Assembly: GCA_021414115.1 (NCBI GenBank)
Contig: JAIOPD010000052.1
Span: 1 to 40,366 of the forward strand
DNA from: Planctomycetia bacterium
Lineage (GTDB): Bacteria > Planctomycetota > Planctomycetia > Pirellulales > UBA1268
DNA: 40,366 nt
Reading direction: 5' to 3'
Shown here in pieces: positions 17,756 to 24,862 of this stretch. How positions within the stretch are numbered: position 1 is the stretch's first letter; each line of letters starts with the position of its first letter. The translations under genes and the position numbers were made by a program. The notes beneath the pieces are model-generated. The model was not told the origin of the DNA and ran no database searches. It saw only the letters and a program-made list of their open reading frames with translations.

Positions 17756-19872
17756 ACCAGCCACCGCATCTCGATCGGTGATTCGCCGCGGCTCACGTCG
17801 AACACATCGAGGCCGCTCGTCCAGTCGGCATACCACGTCGTGGGCGGCCAGGCTCCCTCCGGCAGATGCTGCTTTTCGTAGTCGTACACGGAGTCGTCGG
17901 CGACGAGGTCGAGCGGCAGTCCCGCCGCAGCGGCCGCCACCTCAGGGTGCGTGAAGATCGCCGTATAGACCTGCTGGCCGAGCTCCCGCGCGGCAGCGTC
18001 GGGCACATAGCCGTCGCGGGGAAGGAAGACGTTGAACACGAGACGCCCTCCGGGGGCCAGGCACTCGGCGGCCAGTTCGAACATGCCGCGCAGCTGGTCG
18101 GTGGAACGAAAGTCCGACGCCACCTCGGAAAGCACGACGAGCCCGTAGTCGTGCCGTAGGCCGTCACGCGTCTCGAACACGTCGCCCTCGATCACGCGCA
18201 TACCCAGCGACTCGTGCTCGGCCGCGGTACGCAGGATGGCGGCGAACTGCCCGCTCATCTCGACCGCATCGACGGCATGACCGCGGCGGGCGAGCGCGAG
18301 GGCATTGCGTCCGGTTCCCGCGCCGATGTCGAGCACCGGACAGGCGGCTGGGTCGGAAGCCTCGCTGGCCAGTGCCCACACGCGGGCATCCGGCGCGGTG
18401 CCGAAGTAAGGCGGCTCGCGGGTGGCCACCCAGTCGTCGTAAGCGGCCCCGATGGCAGACCACTGGGCCTTCACCCGGTAGTTCGCGGTCAAACCGACCG
18501 GCGAGTCGTAGGTGATCACGATCTCGGAACGCGGCGAGGCGGCATAGGCCACGGCGAGCTGGCTCTCGAGGGCTCCGCGCAACTGGGCGAGTTGCTCGGC
18601 GTTGAAGACCACACCTGCCGCAGCGAACGACCGCTCGCAGAGTTCCTGATAGGCATCGATCATCGCCGGCACGGCGGGCAGGCGGATCTCGCCATGCGCC
18701 ACCGATCGACGCAGGAGCCTCCTGATCAGTGCCTGGCGGAGCGGGCCAGAACTCGCGGTCGAACCGGCCTCGCGTGCGGCCGTTGCGGCAAGATCGCGAT
18801 TGGCCGTGATCCGCTTGCGGTCTTCTTCGGGCAGATCGTTGCGGGCCAACAGCCGCTGGCAGATGGCGAACGACTCGGCCGACTTGCCGATCCACGACGC
18901 ACAGACCGCCTGCTCGTCGAGCGCCCGCCATAGATAGACGTCGGCCGGCACGAAGAGCACGTCGTCCGTCGGCAGGGGAATGGCGGCCGCCCGTTCGGCG
19001 AAGAGATGGCCGAGCCGATACGCGCCGGCCACTCGGTAGTGGTGCGCGATCGCATACAGCGGCTCGGCGCGGGTGGGCCGCGCGGCCCATGCCCGCAGGT
19101 AGGCGTCCTGCACGTCCGGCCACGGTTCGCCGCCGCGATCCATGGCCTGGGCAACCCGGTACGCCGACCAGAAGACTTCCTCGTCCCAGCCGCCCATCTC
19201 CGCGCGACGCTCGTACCATTTCCGGGCGCTCGCGAAGTCGCCGGCGTCGAAGTAGCTCTGGGCCAGGTAGAAGACCGACCGCCGGCTGTCGGGATGTCGA
19301 TCGACCTCGGCCTGCAACACCTCGGCATCGCGGGCATACTTCTGAGGATCCCGGCTCCGCGCGCCGAGGCGGCGAGACTCGATGCGGTAGTCGCCCTCGA
19401 GCCGCTCCTGGGTGTGAGGCATGTCACAGACCGCCACCTCGTGGAGCACGCCCTCGTATCTCCAGGGCACTCCGTCGCGGAAGAGCTGGGCCCGCCAGTA
19501 CGTCATGCCGTCGCGGATCCGCATGCTGTAGGCGTCGGCGGAGAGTCCGCTGAAATCGACGGTTCCCGAGAGCGTGTCGTCGGCATCCATCACCCAGATG
19601 TAGTCGGCGCGGCCCTGGGCGAGCCCGAGCGCCTCGGTGCGGTTGCTGCCGAAGTCGCGCCAGGGCCGCTCGTGCAGTTCGCCCGGGATTCCCCGCTCGG
19701 CCATGAGGCGGCGGATGAGATCCTGCGTGCCGTCGGTCGAGCCGGTATCGACGATCACCCAGTGGTCGATCACGGCCGCGACCGCCTCGATGACTTCGTG
19801 AATGATGTGCGCTTCGTTGCGCACGATCATGTTCAGGCAAATCCTCGGCCGGCCACCCTTGCCCGAAGTCAT
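17716..19872 (-). CDS. Glycosyltransferase family 2 - TPR - methyltransferase fusion
   Basis: This 718-residue protein has three parts. Residues 1-150 are a GT-A family 2 domain (CLNMIVRNE, IVDTGSTDGTQDL, metal-binding VMDADDT at ~94-100, GVLHEVAVC). Residues ~190-360 are TPR-like helical repeats (RSVFYLAQSYFDAGDFASARKW onward). Residues ~480-640 are a SAM methyltransferase (VLDIGAGTGRNALALARRGH from ~513, and LAPGGRLVFNVF). A poorly defined stretch at 380-470 joins them. Glycosyl transfer coupled to methylation fits capping or tailoring of a surface glycan. It converges on the sulfotransferase cluster across the repeat/IS debris and is divergent from the flavoprotein gene at 20020. ATG 19872 opens MTSGKGGRPRICLN directly before the GT domain. 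Confidence 0.85.
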   Translation of the reverse strand: MTSGKGGRPRICLNMIVRNEAHIIHEVIEAVAAVIDHWVIVDTGSTDGTQDLIRRLMAERGIPGELHERPWRDFGSNRTEALGLAQGRADYIWVMDADDTLSGTVDFSGLSADAYSMRIRDGMTYWRAQLFRDGVPWRYEGVLHEVAVCDMPHTQERLEGDYRIESRRLGARSRDPQKYARDAEVLQAEVDRHPDSRRSVFYLAQSYFDAGDFASARKWYERRAEMGGWDEEVFWSAYRVAQAMDRGGEPWPDVQDAYLRAWAARPTRAEPLYAIAHHYRVAGAYRLGHLFAERAAAIPLPTDDVLFVPADVYLWRALDEQAVCASWIGKSAESFAICQRLLARNDLPEEDRKRITANRDLAATAAREAGSTASSGPLRQALIRRLLRRSVAHGEIRLPAVPAMIDAYQELCERSFAAAGVVFNAEQLAQLRGALESQLAVAYAASPRSEIVITYDSPVGLTANYRVKAQWSAIGAAYDDWVATREPPYFGTAPDARVWALASEASDPAACPVLDIGAGTGRNALALARRGHAVDAVEMSGQFAAILRTAAEHESLGMRVIEGDVFETRDGLRHDYGLVVLSEVASDFRSTDQLRGMFELAAECLAPGGRLVFNVFLPRDGYVPDAAARELGQQVYTAIFTHPEVAAAAAGLPLDLVADDSVYDYEKQHLPEGAWPPTTWYADWTSGLDVFDVSRGESPIEMRWLVYRKRAVIRGDRL

Positions 19873-20019
19873 CGTCCGCTTCTCCGTCGTTGTGGTTCGC
19901 TCGTCCGCGTTCCGGCCAAGAGCAGACTATCAGGGTACAAACATCTCGGTGTAGGATGCGTGGGCGTTTACACCGCTGCCTCGATGTGCCTCGATGTTCT
20001 GCCGCCGGTGCGATGATCG

Positions 20020-21210
20020 ATGATGCCCCGCGAATCCACGAACGACGAAACGCTCTCGGTCGCCGATGCCGGCCGCGACGTCTGGGACATCGTGGTCGTC
20101 GGCGCCGGGCTGTCGGGATCGATCGCCGCCCGGGAGGCAGCTCGCCTGGGCAGCAGGGTTCTGCTCGTTGAGAAGGCAACCCTTCCGCGCCGGAAAGTCT
20201 GCGGATGTTTTCTGAACGCCAACGCCGTGGCGAGCCTGGCGGCGTTGGATCTCACCTCCTTGCTCGTGACCAGCGGTGCCCCCGCCGTCCGCGGCGTCTT
20301 CGTGGCCGCGGGGAGGCGGCAGGCCTATCTCCCGCTCCCCACCGGGGCGGCCCTGTCGCGATTCTGGCTGGACGCGCATCTGTCTCGCGAGGCGACGGCC
20401 GCGGGGGCGTCTCTCCTGACGCGTACGGAAGCTCATCTGGTCGGCACGGACGACGAGCGGTGCACGCTGCGGCTGATTCGCGGCGCGGAGGAAGTCGAGA
20501 TTCGCTCACGGATCGTCGTGGCCGCCGATGGGCTGGCCGGCAGGCTGGCGCGGGAGACACAGGGCTGCACCCAGTTCATCAATCCCCGCTCGCGCATCGG
20601 AGTGTCGGCGGCGACGTCCCACGTGCCGGAGGGTTACGAGCCCGGCACGATCCAGATGGTGGTGGGACGCGAGGGCTACATCGGCAGCCTGCAGGTGGAG
20701 GACGGCCGCGTGGAAATCGCCGCCGCGCTCGACCCGGCGGCGATGAAACGCTGGGGCCCGGGAGAGACGGTGCGGCGCATCTTCGAGCACTCGCCCCTCC
20801 CCAGATTCGAGGGTGTGGGCGACCTCTCATGGCAGGGGACGACGCCGCTGTCGTGTCGCACCACCCCGCCCGCGGGACGACGCATCTTTTTCGTAGGCGA
20901 TGCGGCCGGATACATCGAGCCTTTCACCGGCGAGGGCATGGCCTGGGCGATCGCGTCGGGAGCCGCCGTCGCGGCCACGGCCCACGAGGCCGCCAGGCAC
21001 TACTCCGCCGATCTGCCACGACGCTGGATCGCCGAGCGCGAGCGGTTGCTCCGCGGAAGGATGCGGCTCTGTCGACTGGTGACACAGAGCCTTCGCTACC
21101 AACGCCTGACGGAATTGAACGTGACCCTGCTGGGTCACCTGCCCTTCCTGGCCACGCCCGTGATCTGCTGGCTCAATCGTCCCCGCCCCATCGCCTCCGG
21201 CCAGCGTTGA
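20020..21210 (+). CDS. FAD-dependent oxidoreductase, geranylgeranyl reductase family
   Basis: This 396-residue flavoprotein has an N-terminal Rossmann dinucleotide motif VVVGAGLSGSIAA followed by LLVEKATLPRRKVCG, the usual start of the geranylgeranyl-reductase/PHBH-like group. It also has VVAADG in the middle and the second FAD motif FVGDAAGYIEPFTGEGM. The family reduces or hydroxylates isoprenoid, polyketide or quinone-like substrates. In planctomycetes and actinobacteria such enzymes often sit beside a UbiE-like methyltransferase and a type III polyketide synthase; the methyltransferase is here (40 bases downstream) but no synthase is in the window. ATG 20020 or 20023 could be the start. 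The C-terminal segment (HLPFLATPVICWLN) is hydrophobic and may touch the membrane. Confidence 0.85.
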   Translation: MMPRESTNDETLSVADAGRDVWDIVVVGAGLSGSIAAREAARLGSRVLLVEKATLPRRKVCGCFLNANAVASLAALDLTSLLVTSGAPAVRGVFVAAGRRQAYLPLPTGAALSRFWLDAHLSREATAAGASLLTRTEAHLVGTDDERCTLRLIRGAEEVEIRSRIVVAADGLAGRLARETQGCTQFINPRSRIGVSAATSHVPEGYEPGTIQMVVGREGYIGSLQVEDGRVEIAAALDPAAMKRWGPGETVRRIFEHSPLPRFEGVGDLSWQGTTPLSCRTTPPAGRRIFFVGDAAGYIEPFTGEGMAWAIASGAAVAATAHEAARHYSADLPRRWIAERERLLRGRMRLCRLVTQSLRYQRLTELNVTLLGHLPFLATPVICWLNRPRPIASGQR

Positions 21211-21250
21211 CCGCCGTCCGGCATCTTCTTCCCTCATCAGTGCGGTCTCC

Positions 21251-22030
21251 ATGTCACCGTTGCCGTCCGATCAGGCCGACTTCCTGCGTATTCCCGAGGC
21301 CAAACGGGAATACAACGAGCTGCTATTCGCCGAGGTCGCCCGGCGCTACGATCTGGTGACGAGGGCGCTTTCGCTGGGACGGGATCAGGCCTGGAAACGG
21401 GCGCTGCTCGACTCGCTGCCGGTCGGGGATGCATCGCCGGCCTGCCGCACTCCGGTGTGCGTCGATCTCGCCTGCGGAACGGGCGACGTGACGTTCGCCC
21501 TGGCGCGGCGCTATCCGCAGGCGACGGTGTGCGGTGTCGACCTGACCCCGGAAATGCTGGCGATCGCACGGGCGAGGAACCACTTTCCGAATGTCTCTCT
21601 GGAGTTGGGCGACATGCATCAGTTGCCGTTCGCCTCGGCCAGCGTCGACATCGTCACGGGAAGCTACGCCTTGCGGAATGCCCCCGCCCTGACCGTAGCG
21701 CTCGAGGAGATCCATCGCGTGCTGCGTCCCGGGGGCACCGCGGCTTTCCTCGACTTCTCGAAGTCTCCGCACCGGGTGTGGCAGCGGCTCACCTACTGCG
21801 TGCTCTACGTCTGGGGTGCGTTCTGGGGGCTGGTGCTGCATCGCCAACCGGCGGTGTATGCGTACATCGCCAAGTCGCTCTGGCACTTTCCGGACCGGGT
21901 TGCGTTGCGGCAAGAGTTGTCGCATGCCGGGTTCATGGAGGTCTCCAGCCGGCAGTTCTATTTCGGAACGTTGGAGATGATCACCGTCGTACCGGTGCCG
22001 AGAGCAGACGCGCATGGCCCATGTACATGA
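21251..22030 (+). CDS. UbiE/COQ5-type methyltransferase
   Basis: This 259-residue SAM enzyme has motif I VDLACGTGDVTFALA (residues ~71-85), VCGVDLTPEML, and the family-specific block GSYALRNAPAL with EIHRVLRPGGTAAFLDFSK. The latter parallels the FGIRN and VLKPGG blocks of ubiquinone/menaquinone C-methyltransferases. N-terminal RRYDLVTRALSLGRDQAWKR also fits. It could methylate a quinone or a related aromatic lipid. It lies 40 bases after the flavoprotein and is likely co-transcribed. Its 3' end overlaps the convergent UbiG-like gene by 50 bases. A true MenG/UbiE for respiration is possible, but the neighbours argue for a pathway-specific paralogue. Confidence 0.8.
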   Translation: MSPLPSDQADFLRIPEAKREYNELLFAEVARRYDLVTRALSLGRDQAWKRALLDSLPVGDASPACRTPVCVDLACGTGDVTFALARRYPQATVCGVDLTPEMLAIARARNHFPNVSLELGDMHQLPFASASVDIVTGSYALRNAPALTVALEEIHRVLRPGGTAAFLDFSKSPHRVWQRLTYCVLYVWGAFWGLVLHRQPAVYAYIAKSLWHFPDRVALRQELSHAGFMEVSSRQFYFGTLEMITVVPVPRADAHGPCT

Positions 22031-22697
22031 TCTGCACGGAAGGAAAACGCCCGATGGTGAAGTCGAGCCGGCGGTTGAGGCCGGTCGGCGCCAGCCCGAC
22101 GAAGGGTCCTACCTCGAATCCGTGCGCGGTGAGCTTCGCGGTCAGCTCGGCGGGGCGGATGAACTTGGCCGGGTCGTGCGTGCCGCGCGGCAGCCCCCCC
22201 ATCATCGTTTCGCCCAGACGCACGAGCAGGAGGGTCGCCAGCGGCGTGCGATTGATGGTATCGAACAGGAAGATGCCGCGGGGCTTGAGGACCCGGCGAA
22301 CTTCCTCGAGCACCCGATCGACACTGTCGACGTGCTCGAGCACATCGACGCAGACGACGCAGTCGGCGGTGGCGCTTTCCACGGGAATGCGCTCGCCCGA
22401 GCCGACCCTGTAATCGATGCTCAAGCCTTGCGCTCGCGCATGCTCTCGCGCCGCTTCGACGGCGGGACCAGAGGGATCGACGCCGACGACGCTGGCGCCT
22501 TTCCGGGCCAGCACCTCCGCCATGAAGCCGCCGCCACATCCCAAGTCGAGCACGGTCATGCCGGGCCAGCCAGCAACCAGCGTCGAGAAGTAGCGCATGC
22601 GGGCCGGCACGATGTTGTGCATGAGCCGCAGGAAGCGCTGCGAGCCGTCCCACCAGTTGGCGGCGTAGGTGCGGTAGATGCTGAGGTCATTCGCCAG
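21981..22697 (-). CDS. UbiG-like O-methyltransferase
   Basis: This class I SAM methyltransferase resembles 3-demethylubiquinone O-methyltransferase: NWWDGSQRFLRLMHNIVPAR near the N-terminus, motif I VLDLGCGGGFMAEVLA, GVDPSG, and CVDVLEHVDSV with VLKPRGIFLFDTINR. The start is uncertain. The frame has an ATG at 22829, which would overlap the upstream gene by 143 bases and add non-conserved sequence, and otherwise none before the domain. A CTG at 22697 overlaps the preceding stop and gives 238 residues starting LANDLSIYRTYA, the normal family beginning. It is in tandem with the membrane methyltransferase gene and convergent with the UbiE-like gene. Confidence 0.75.
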   Translation of the reverse strand: MANDLSIYRTYAANWWDGSQRFLRLMHNIVPARMRYFSTLVAGWPGMTVLDLGCGGGFMAEVLARKGASVVGVDPSGPAVEAAREHARAQGLSIDYRVGSGERIPVESATADCVVCVDVLEHVDSVDRVLEEVRRVLKPRGIFLFDTINRTPLATLLLVRLGETMMGGLPRGTHDPAKFIRPAELTAKLTAHGFEVGPFVGLAPTGLNRRLDFTIGRFPSVQIMYMGHARLLSAPVRR

Positions 22698-23460
22698 TGG
22701 ACATCTCCAGTGCCGCCCGCGCGGCGGGCCGCGGCCAGGGCAGCCAATAGGGCACGCGCCGGCGATAGAGGTCGAACGAGGGTCCGTAGGCGCGCTGGAA
22801 GCGGCCCTCTTTGAGCATTGGCCCGACAAGGCAATAGAGCGTGAGCGTGATCGCGACCACGAGTTGGTCGGGCGTCCACGTGGGGGTGGTCCACAGTGTG
22901 AGCGCGAACGCCACGTAGATGGGCTGGCGCGAATAACGGAAGAGGCCCCCCTCCGGCATGGGCGGGTAGACGGGTTTACGATCGTTCAGCAGCGCCCACC
23001 AGCCGAGGTGCCCTGTCTGCAGGGCGAGTCCGGCATCGGCGATCGCCTTGACGAGCAGCAGCCACGCGCAGGCGTAGAGCCCCGTCATAAGCGCCAGCAC
23101 GGCGCCCTGCGCCTGCCACCAGATGATCCCCGTCGGCGACCACAAGGCGAAGAGCGCAAACACCGAAACGGAGGACAGAATGACGTAGGTCGTGGTGACG
23201 AGCCGGCCGCCGAAACCAGTGGGCGCGAGCCGCGCCAGCAGAGCCCTGCCGCCATTCGTCAGCAGCAGCGAGTGAACGACAGGAAACTGGAGGAGCAAGG
23301 CCCCATTGGCGGTCCAGCGCCAGGGCGGCTCGAGCCGCCCCAACGAGCCGCTCATGCCGAAGTACATCATCGTGATCATCGCACCGACGCCTGCGACGAA
23401 GCTGGCATGGCAGAGGATGCCATAGCAAATTGCCGTTGCTTGCCGAGACACGTGAGACAT
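22687..23460 (-). CDS. Isoprenylcysteine-methyltransferase/NnrU-like membrane methyltransferase
   Basis: This 257-residue integral membrane protein has about six hydrophobic segments (for example ICYGILCHASFVAGVGAMI, LVTTTYVILSSVSVFALFAL, GAVLALMTGLYACAWLLL). It ends with the ICMT/PEMT core GLFRYSRQPIYVAFALTLW and EGRFQRAYGPSFDLYRRRVP, the SAM-binding and catalytic region of that superfamily. ATG 23460 is chosen because the hydrophobic protein begins there; in-frame sequence upstream is Arg-rich and non-coding in style. Lipid-soluble acceptors (prenylated or quinone-like) are typical. Its stop overlaps the start region of the UbiG-like gene, so the two are probably one transcript. Confidence 0.8.
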   Translation of the reverse strand: MSHVSRQATAICYGILCHASFVAGVGAMITMMYFGMSGSLGRLEPPWRWTANGALLLQFPVVHSLLLTNGGRALLARLAPTGFGGRLVTTTYVILSSVSVFALFALWSPTGIIWWQAQGAVLALMTGLYACAWLLLVKAIADAGLALQTGHLGWWALLNDRKPVYPPMPEGGLFRYSRQPIYVAFALTLWTTPTWTPDQLVVAITLTLYCLVGPMLKEGRFQRAYGPSFDLYRRRVPYWLPWPRPAARAALEMSTGE

Positions 23461-23718
23461 TTCGGCGGCCTTGTGCCGTTCCGGGGCGTTGCGCAACGCG
23501 GTGAATCGTAGCCGCGATGGCCGACGCCGGCAACGTACGCGCGCGACCGTTGCGGTGAGCGGGGAGGGAGAAACAACTGCGTGATCCTTGGGTGGCGAGT
23601 ACAGAAGCCGGGAAAACTCGGCGTGACGATCAGCGAGCCGTGGCATCGGCTACAGGGGCGTGGGAAACCTTGAACCCGTGAAAATCTCCGATGAACCCGA
23701 ATGGCTTGGACAGGATCG

Positions 23719-24018
23719 TCAGCGAATGCCATAGCGGCGGCGAATCAGCGCGAGGAACCACGGCTCGACGAGCCGCATCCGGATTCCGAAGGGCCGCAGT
23801 TCCATGGCCAGCGACTCGCTGAATCCCTCCACGGCCCACTTGGTGGCCTGGTAGATGCTGTAGAGCGGAAAGCACGCGCGGCCCCCGATCGACGAGATCT
23901 GCACGATCGTGCCGCCTCTCTGCCGCCGCATCGCGGGAATCACTGCCCGCGTGACCCGCATCAGGCCGAGCACGTTGGTCTCGAACTGCCGGCGGATGAC
24001 CTGGTCGTCCATCGTCCC
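23719..24018 (-). pseudogene. Short-chain dehydrogenase remnant
   Basis: The minus strand reads VIRRQFETNVLGLMRVTRAV, then GGTIVQISSIGGR and the catalytic YSIYQATKWAVEGFSESLAM, the Ser/Tyr/Lys core of an SDR enzyme. The N-terminal cofactor motif TGxxxGIG is missing, and the frame stops soon after RLVEP, so substrate-binding parts are lost. About 100 residues of a normal 260-280 remain. It is joined directly to another remnant at its 5' side. Confidence 0.7.
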
Positions 24019-24100
24019 CGATCGTGTAATCGATGTTGCACGGTCCGGAATAGGCAAGCGGCTTCAGAAATGCCTCCAGCTCCCGAATCTGCGGCAAGGG
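24019..24100 (-). pseudogene. ATP-grasp-like remnant
   Basis: About 27 codons read ELEAFLKPLAYSGPCNIDYT, which resembles the ATP-grasp segment (YSGPC..DY.....P.IFEINPR) used in ligases, but it breaks off before the metal-binding Asn and switches to the SDR fragment. Short, so the family call is tentative. Confidence 0.35.
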
Positions 24101-24862
24101 CGATGGCTCACGCCGCGGCGGCCCGGTGCGGCGGATGACCGCAACGCCGTCATGGGGCTAAGCCATGACGCGATGCCAGATGATTTTTCCATTCGTGCAG
24201 ACGCAGTGGGCTACGCATTCGCCCGAATGGACGACGAGCGATTGAACGATATACGGCTCTCCGGCGAACGGTGGGTGTGTACTTGGCAAGCCCGTTCTCC
24301 CTGAGGCCACTCGGTTGCGAATATTCATCGTCAAACCGGTGGGCAGCAGACGACGATCGTGGCGGACCAGTGAACGGAATGATCCATAAGCCGCGGAAGC
24401 AAGGCGGCGATTGGGGAGGCCGGGGGGGGCTTGGCTGGCTTGGTCGAAATCTGCCGTTCTGCGCTCCCTGCCCGCCGCGCCGAGGGCGGCGTGCAGCTCG
24501 ACAAGGGCCGCCGACCGACTGGCGCGAGCTCGTCCAGCGGCGGTTTCGGGGGTGTGTTGAAATGACGAGACAGTCCCGGGGTCGCGAAGGGCCCTGGACT
24601 GCACCCAATCGACCGCTCGTCACCGGTCAAACGCTTGCGGGAGTGCCGTTGACAGCCCTATCCTTTTGTTGACTTCCGGGCAAAGACCGAGGCGAAGATC
24701 GTCAAGGCCCCGCCTGGGCCGCGAGCCTGCGACCTTTGCTCGTCGAACTGCGGCCGCTGGCTCCGGTCGCCCGCGGCCCCGTCTCCACGAACGTACTCGC
24801 TGAGATCGAGAAGCCGTAACGACCGGATCGCGCACCGACCTGACGACAGGAGGATTTATTCG
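24101..24862. other. Non-coding or decayed stretch upstream of the sulfatase genes
   Basis: I see no convincing gene on either strand in these 760 bases. Some short stretches look faintly protein-like (around 24725-24810 on the plus strand) but have no recognisable motif. A TTGACA at 24649-24654 could be a -35 box but lacks a good -10 partner. The sulfatase promoter must lie here. Confidence 0.45.
24848..24853 (+). promoter_or_regulatory. Strong Shine-Dalgarno for the first sulfatase gene
   Basis: A perfect AGGAGG, nine bases before ATG 24863, fixes that start. It is the best ribosome-binding site in the window and suggests efficient translation of this operon. Confidence 0.7.
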
